A stretch of 13,668 bases of DNA from assembly GCA_946482635.1 (NCBI GenBank), contig CAMLSG010000145.1, positions 1 through 13,668 on the forward strand, written 5' to 3'. Each line of letters opens with the position of its first letter. Position 1 is the first letter of the stretch. This document shows positions 10,327 to 13,668 of the stretch, piece after piece. Source of the DNA: an uncultured Duganella sp. (GTDB taxonomy: Bacteria > Pseudomonadota > Gammaproteobacteria > Burkholderiales > Burkholderiaceae). The translations under genes and the position numbers were made by a program. The notes under the pieces are model-generated. The model made no database searches and was not told the origin of the DNA. It saw only the letters and a program-made list of their open reading frames with translations.

Positions 10327-12462
10327 TTACTTCTGCGGATACTTGATCGTCATTTCCTTCAGCAGGTTGTCCGCGTGGTCAACCTCCTTCATCACCCACA
10401 GCATATAGCGCACGTCCAAGTGGATGGCGCGCGTGATGTCGCGGTCGAAGTACCAGTCCTTGGTAATGGACTCGTAGGTCGAATCGAAGTTCAGGCCAAC
10501 CAGTTCGCCGCGCTTGTTCATGATCGCGGAGCCGGAGTTGCCGCCGGTGGTGTCAGCCGAGGACAGGAAGTCGACCGGCACGGTGCCCAGCACCGGGTCC
10601 TTGAACTGGCCGTAGCGCTTGGCCTTCACCGCTTCGATCAGCGCTTTCGGCGCATCGAACGGATCCTTGCCGGTGTGCTTCTCGACGATGCCTTCGACGG
10701 TGGTGAACGGACCTTTGGTGATGCCGTCACGCGCGCCGTAGGCCGACACGGTACCGTAGGTCACGCGCAGGGTGGAGTTGGCGTCCGCGTAGACCGGCTT
10801 GCCTTGCGACTTCTTCCATGCGATCACGGCGCCCATGTACTGCGGGATGATCTTTTCCAGGTTGCCGTCGACTTCCTTGCGGCGCTCTTCCAGCACCATG
10901 GCTGCGCCATGCATGCGCACGGCCAGCTTGATGAACGGGTCGGCGGACTGCTCGAAATCAGCCGGCGCCTTGTCCATCCAGGCCAGGCGGGTTGCGGTAT
11001 CGGCCAGGCCGGACTTCTGGTACATGGCCGGCACGTCGGCCATGGCTGGCACCAGGTTGTCCAGCCACTGCGGATGCGCCTTCGGCGGCAGCTTGGCATA
11101 GCGCTGCAGGCCGGCGACGTAGCGGGCCTGGTCGACCGATGCCACCAGCGACTGCTCCAGGCGGCTCAGGCGCGCCTTGATGTTGGCCAGGTCGCGGTCC
11201 TGGAAGCCCGATTCGCGGTCGGCATCAGGCTTCTGCTTTTCCAGCGCCAGGCGGTACAGGGTGCGCGCGGATTTCAGCAGGTCGCTGTAGGTCGCCACGC
11301 CGTAGGCGAATTCGTCGTCGCTCAGCTCCATGTCGGCGGCGATGGCGGCATCCAGTTCGGCCAGCATGGCTGGCGAAGAGCTGGCCTGCTTGCCGTACCA
11401 GGTGCGGAATTCCGCGTCCTGCTTGTCCTTGATGGCAGCGATGTCCTTGCGGGCAAAGCCGTCCAGCAGGCCCTGGGTTTTCTTCATGCGGTTGTTGATC
11501 GACTTGACCACGCTGGCGTAGCGCACCACGTCGTTTTCCTTGCCCTTGGTGGCAGCGGCAATCGCGTCGAGGTCGGCCTGGTAGTCGGCCACCATGGCCG
11601 GGTAGCTCAGGTCGCGCGCGTAGCGGATTTCGACCGGCAGCTTGTAACGGCTGGTGCGGCCAGGATAGCCAGCCAGCAGGATCGGGTCGCCATTCTTCAG
11701 GCCCTCGGCCGAAACGACCAGGAAGTCCTTCGATTTGTATGGCACGTTGTCCGGCGACGGATCGGCAGGCTTGCCATCCTTGCCCACGTAGGCGCGCAGG
11801 AAGGAGTAGTCGCCGGTGTGGCGCGGCCATTCGTAGTTGTCGATGTCGCCGCCGTAGTTGCCGATCGATTCAGGCGGCGCGTACACCAGGCGCACGTCCT
11901 TGATCATCATCTGGCGGATACGGTAGTACTCGGCGCCGCGGTGGAAGGCCGGCACGGAGCAGCGGTAGTTCTTGTCGGTCTCGCATTCGGCGATCAGGGC
12001 CTTGATGCGCTTTTTCACTTCCGCGTTGCGGTCCTTGCCGGTCAGCTTGTCCAGGCCGTCGTTGACGCGCGCGGTCACGTTTTCCAGCTTGTCGGTCACG
12101 TAGACGCGGGTGGTCGGGCCGCCCGGCAGTTCTTCGGCGCGGGTCTTGGCCAGGAAGCCGTTGGCGATGTAGTTCTTGTCTGCAGTCGAATTGCGCTGGA
12201 TGGCGCCGTAAGCGCAGTGATGGTTGGTGACCACCAGGCCATCAGGGGAGACGAACGACGCCGAGCAGCCGTCCAGCGACACGATGGCGCTCATTGGATG
12301 CTTGGTCAGGTCAGCCAGGCGCTCGGCCGGAATGGTGATGCCGATGCGTTTCAGTTCTGCCTTCAGTTGTGGCAGTTGGTGCGGCTGCCATTGGCCTTCG
12401 TCGGCCATGGCGGGAGCGAATGCTGTTAGCAACGCTGCCGAAAGTGCGAGTTTTTTAGTCAA
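10327..12462 (-). CDS. S46 family dipeptidyl peptidase, DPP11-type by its S1 residues
   Basis: A TTG at 12462 is chosen as start because AGGGGA lies 5 nt upstream and the product then begins with a tidy signal peptide (MTKKLALSAALL, cleaved near AMA). A GTG at 12489 would add nine residues. The 711-residue exported enzyme removes N-terminal dipeptides from peptides in the periplasm. The catalytic triad is visible: His82 in TNHHCAYG, Asp218 in EWPRHTGDYS, and Ser643 in TTGGNSGSA. Eighteen residues after the serine, at the position numbered 673 in Porphyromonas DPP11, is Ser661. From memory, Gly there marks DPP7 and Arg or Ser marks DPP11, which prefers Asp/Glu at P1. Phe659 matches Phe671. It may share a transcript with the upstream kinase gene 72 nt away. 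Confidence 0.93.
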   Translation of the reverse strand: MTKKLALSAALLTAFAPAMADEGQWQPHQLPQLKAELKRIGITIPAERLADLTKHPMSAIVSLDGCSASFVSPDGLVVTNHHCAYGAIQRNSTADKNYIANGFLAKTRAEELPGGPTTRVYVTDKLENVTARVNDGLDKLTGKDRNAEVKKRIKALIAECETDKNYRCSVPAFHRGAEYYRIRQMMIKDVRLVYAPPESIGNYGGDIDNYEWPRHTGDYSFLRAYVGKDGKPADPSPDNVPYKSKDFLVVSAEGLKNGDPILLAGYPGRTSRYKLPVEIRYARDLSYPAMVADYQADLDAIAAATKGKENDVVRYASVVKSINNRMKKTQGLLDGFARKDIAAIKDKQDAEFRTWYGKQASSSPAMLAELDAAIAADMELSDDEFAYGVATYSDLLKSARTLYRLALEKQKPDADRESGFQDRDLANIKARLSRLEQSLVASVDQARYVAGLQRYAKLPPKAHPQWLDNLVPAMADVPAMYQKSGLADTATRLAWMDKAPADFEQSADPFIKLAVRMHGAAMVLEERRKEVDGNLEKIIPQYMGAVIAWKKSQGKPVYADANSTLRVTYGTVSAYGARDGITKGPFTTVEGIVEKHTGKDPFDAPKALIEAVKAKRYGQFKDPVLGTVPVDFLSSADTTGGNSGSAIMNKRGELVGLNFDSTYESITKDWYFDRDITRAIHLDVRYMLWVMKEVDHADNLLKEMTIKYPQK

Positions 12463-12534
12463 GTCAGTCCCCTGAACGTATAAAAGCACCGGCAGTATAT
12501 GCGTTCCCGGCGCGCAGGGCTATTGACTTTTTGC

Positions 12535-13668
12535 TTACAAAGGGAGGCGTACCGTCACGCAGCATCCCGCGCCCGGCTCGTACTCATTGAGGGTAAAACT
12601 GCCATGCAGGGCGTCGGCGCGCTCCTGCATCCCGATCAGGCCGAAAGAGCCTGGCTGCTCGCGGCAGGACGGCGCGATGCCGATGCCGTTGTCTTCCACT
12701 TCCAGCAGCACCACGCCCTCCTCCACCCACAGGCGCACGGTGACCACGCTGGCGCGCGAATGGCGCAGCACATTGACCAGCGCTTCCTGCACGATGCGGA
12801 ACAGCACCAGGCTGGCGTCGCTGCCAATCGACGCCAGTTGCGCCTCGCCGGGCAGCTCGAGCTCGTAATGCAGGTTGCTGCGGTGGCGGAAGTCGTTGAC
12901 CAGCCACTCGAGCGCCGCCGCCAGGCCCAGGTCCAGCACCGCGGGCCGCAGTTCGTTCATGATGCCGCGCACGCTGCGCAGGGTGGCGTCGATGTTTTCC
13001 AGCGCGGCCGCAACGCGGCGCGCGAAGCGGTTCTGGCGCCCGCCCATGCGTTCGTTGAGCTGCACGATATCGAGCTTCAGCGCCAGCAGGTTTTGCCCCA
13101 GTTCGTCGTGGATCTCGCGCGCGATGCGCTTGCGTTCTTCTTCCTTGACCGCCGCCATGTGGGCCGACAACTGGCGCAACTGGCCGTTGGCATGCAGCAG
13201 TTCGGCGGTGCGCTGCACCACGCGGGTTTCCAGGTTGCGGTGCAGGTCCTGCAGGGCCGATTCGACCTGCTTGCGGCGGCTGATATCGGACAGCACCGCC
13301 ACCACGCCGGCGACCCCGCCCTCGTTCCCCGCCAGGGCGCGCAGCGACAGCGTGGCATGGTAATCGCCGCCATCGGGACGCTGGCCGGTGAGTTCGCCCT
13401 GCCAGCTACCGCCGTCCAATGCCGCCAGCACTGCCTGGTGCCCGCACAGCATGGCCAGGTCGCTGCCGATCGCCTGCGCTTCGTTGTGGCCGCAGATGGC
13501 GGAAAAAGCCGGATTGACGGCCACGATGGCGCCGTTGGCGTCCGCCACCGCCACGCCTTCGCCCAGGTTGTCCAGCACGGCAAAAGCACGGCGCAGCGCG
13601 GTATCGTGCTGCTCATGCGAGCGCACTTCGCTGAGCACCATGCGGATCGCCTCGCCGTCGTGGTCAAG
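12535..13668 (-). CDS. PAS-domain sensor histidine kinase (HisKA_3/NarX-like), 5' end beyond window
   Basis: The frame is open through the right edge. A Met at 13641 exists, but residues before it (LDHDGEAIR) read through, so the true start is probably outside. The visible order is a PAS domain (about residues 20-120 from that Met; LDNLGEGVAVADANGAIVAVNPAF, WQGELTGQRPDGGDY, VAVLSDISRRKQ), a coiled coil, and a HisKA_3 dimerisation domain with the phospho-accepting His178 in REIHDELGQ. The ATPase domain follows, with an N box in VQEALVNVLRHS, a G1 box in VEDNGIGI and a G2 box in GSFGLIGMQERADAL. Such kinases pair with NarL/LuxR-type regulators, none of which is in the window. The visible part has no membrane segment, so it may sense a cytoplasmic signal unless the missing part adds one. 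Confidence 0.92.
   Translation of the reverse strand, partial: LDHDGEAIRMVLSEVRSHEQHDTALRRAFAVLDNLGEGVAVADANGAIVAVNPAFSAICGHNEAQAIGSDLAMLCGHQAVLAALDGGSWQGELTGQRPDGGDYHATLSLRALAGNEGGVAGVVAVLSDISRRKQVESALQDLHRNLETRVVQRTAELLHANGQLRQLSAHMAAVKEEERKRIAREIHDELGQNLLALKLDIVQLNERMGGRQNRFARRVAAALENIDATLRSVRGIMNELRPAVLDLGLAAALEWLVNDFRHRSNLHYELELPGEAQLASIGSDASLVLFRIVQEALVNVLRHSRASVVTVRLWVEEGVVLLEVEDNGIGIAPSCREQPGSFGLIGMQERADALHGSFTLNEYEPGAGCCVTVRLPL

Noticed and set aside
9958..12429. Plus-strand open frame of over 800 codons opposite the S46 peptidase and the start of pnuC
   Set aside because: The opposite strand encodes a peptidase with an intact catalytic triad. The long open frame follows from high GC at codon third positions, and it lacks a family, a ribosome binding site or a sensible hydrophobic pattern.
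1..13668. CRISPR arrays, tRNA or rRNA genes, insertion sequences and att sites
   Set aside because: I saw no regularly spaced repeats, no tRNA T-loop/acceptor pattern, no transposase and no paired terminal repeats with target duplication in the window.

Overview
The window looks like a chromosomal segment of a GC-rich betaproteobacterium, most likely of the Oxalobacteraceae (Massilia/Duganella/Janthinobacterium type). This rests on codon use, the YqhD, S46-peptidase and PAS-kinase sequences, and general gene style; no rRNA or marker gene is present to prove it. Housekeeping-type genes are clearly GC-rich. Two stretches, about 1-1700 and about 6600-8350, are visibly more AT-rich and hold unrecognised or immunity-like genes, so they look like accessory insertions.

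Layout. (1) 1-1692, plus strand: three small genes. They are a protein cut by the left edge that resembles orphan proteins found near Rhs/polymorphic toxins, a secreted protein overlapping it by 4 nt, and a beta-rich unknown. (2) 2972-1754, minus strand: an apparent operon of a degenerate encapsulated-ferritin-like protein, an Imm26-like protein and a GFA-family zinc protein. It is driven by a good sigma70-type promoter facing away from yqhD. (3) 3098-4261, plus: a YqhD-type metal-dependent alcohol dehydrogenase. (4) 4262-6543, plus: a -10 element touching the yqhD stop codon, a TPP (THI-box) riboswitch, an expression platform that can be read by eye, and a TonB-dependent outer-membrane receptor that is therefore probably a thiamine-compound importer. 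(5) 6596-8379: an AT-rich island with a lipoprotein gene, an unrecognised helical protein and a 315-nt intergenic stretch. (6) 10214-8380, minus: a tight operon of a PnuC-family vitamin transporter, a NadR-like P-loop kinase and an outer-membrane beta-barrel protein. (7) 12462-10327, minus: an S46 dipeptidyl peptidase with DPP11-type residues, followed by a clear hairpin terminator. (8) 13668-12535, minus: a PAS/HisKA_3 histidine kinase cut by the right edge.

How they may work together. The middle of the window has a vitamin-salvage theme: a TPP-controlled outer-membrane receptor converges on a PnuC/kinase/beta-barrel operon, with the AT-rich island between them. The most notable observations are a complete two-state model for the TPP riboswitch expression platform, a ferritin-like protein that aligns to EncFtn without gaps but lacks every ferroxidase ligand, and an outer-membrane protein of unknown family locked into a PnuC-kinase operon.
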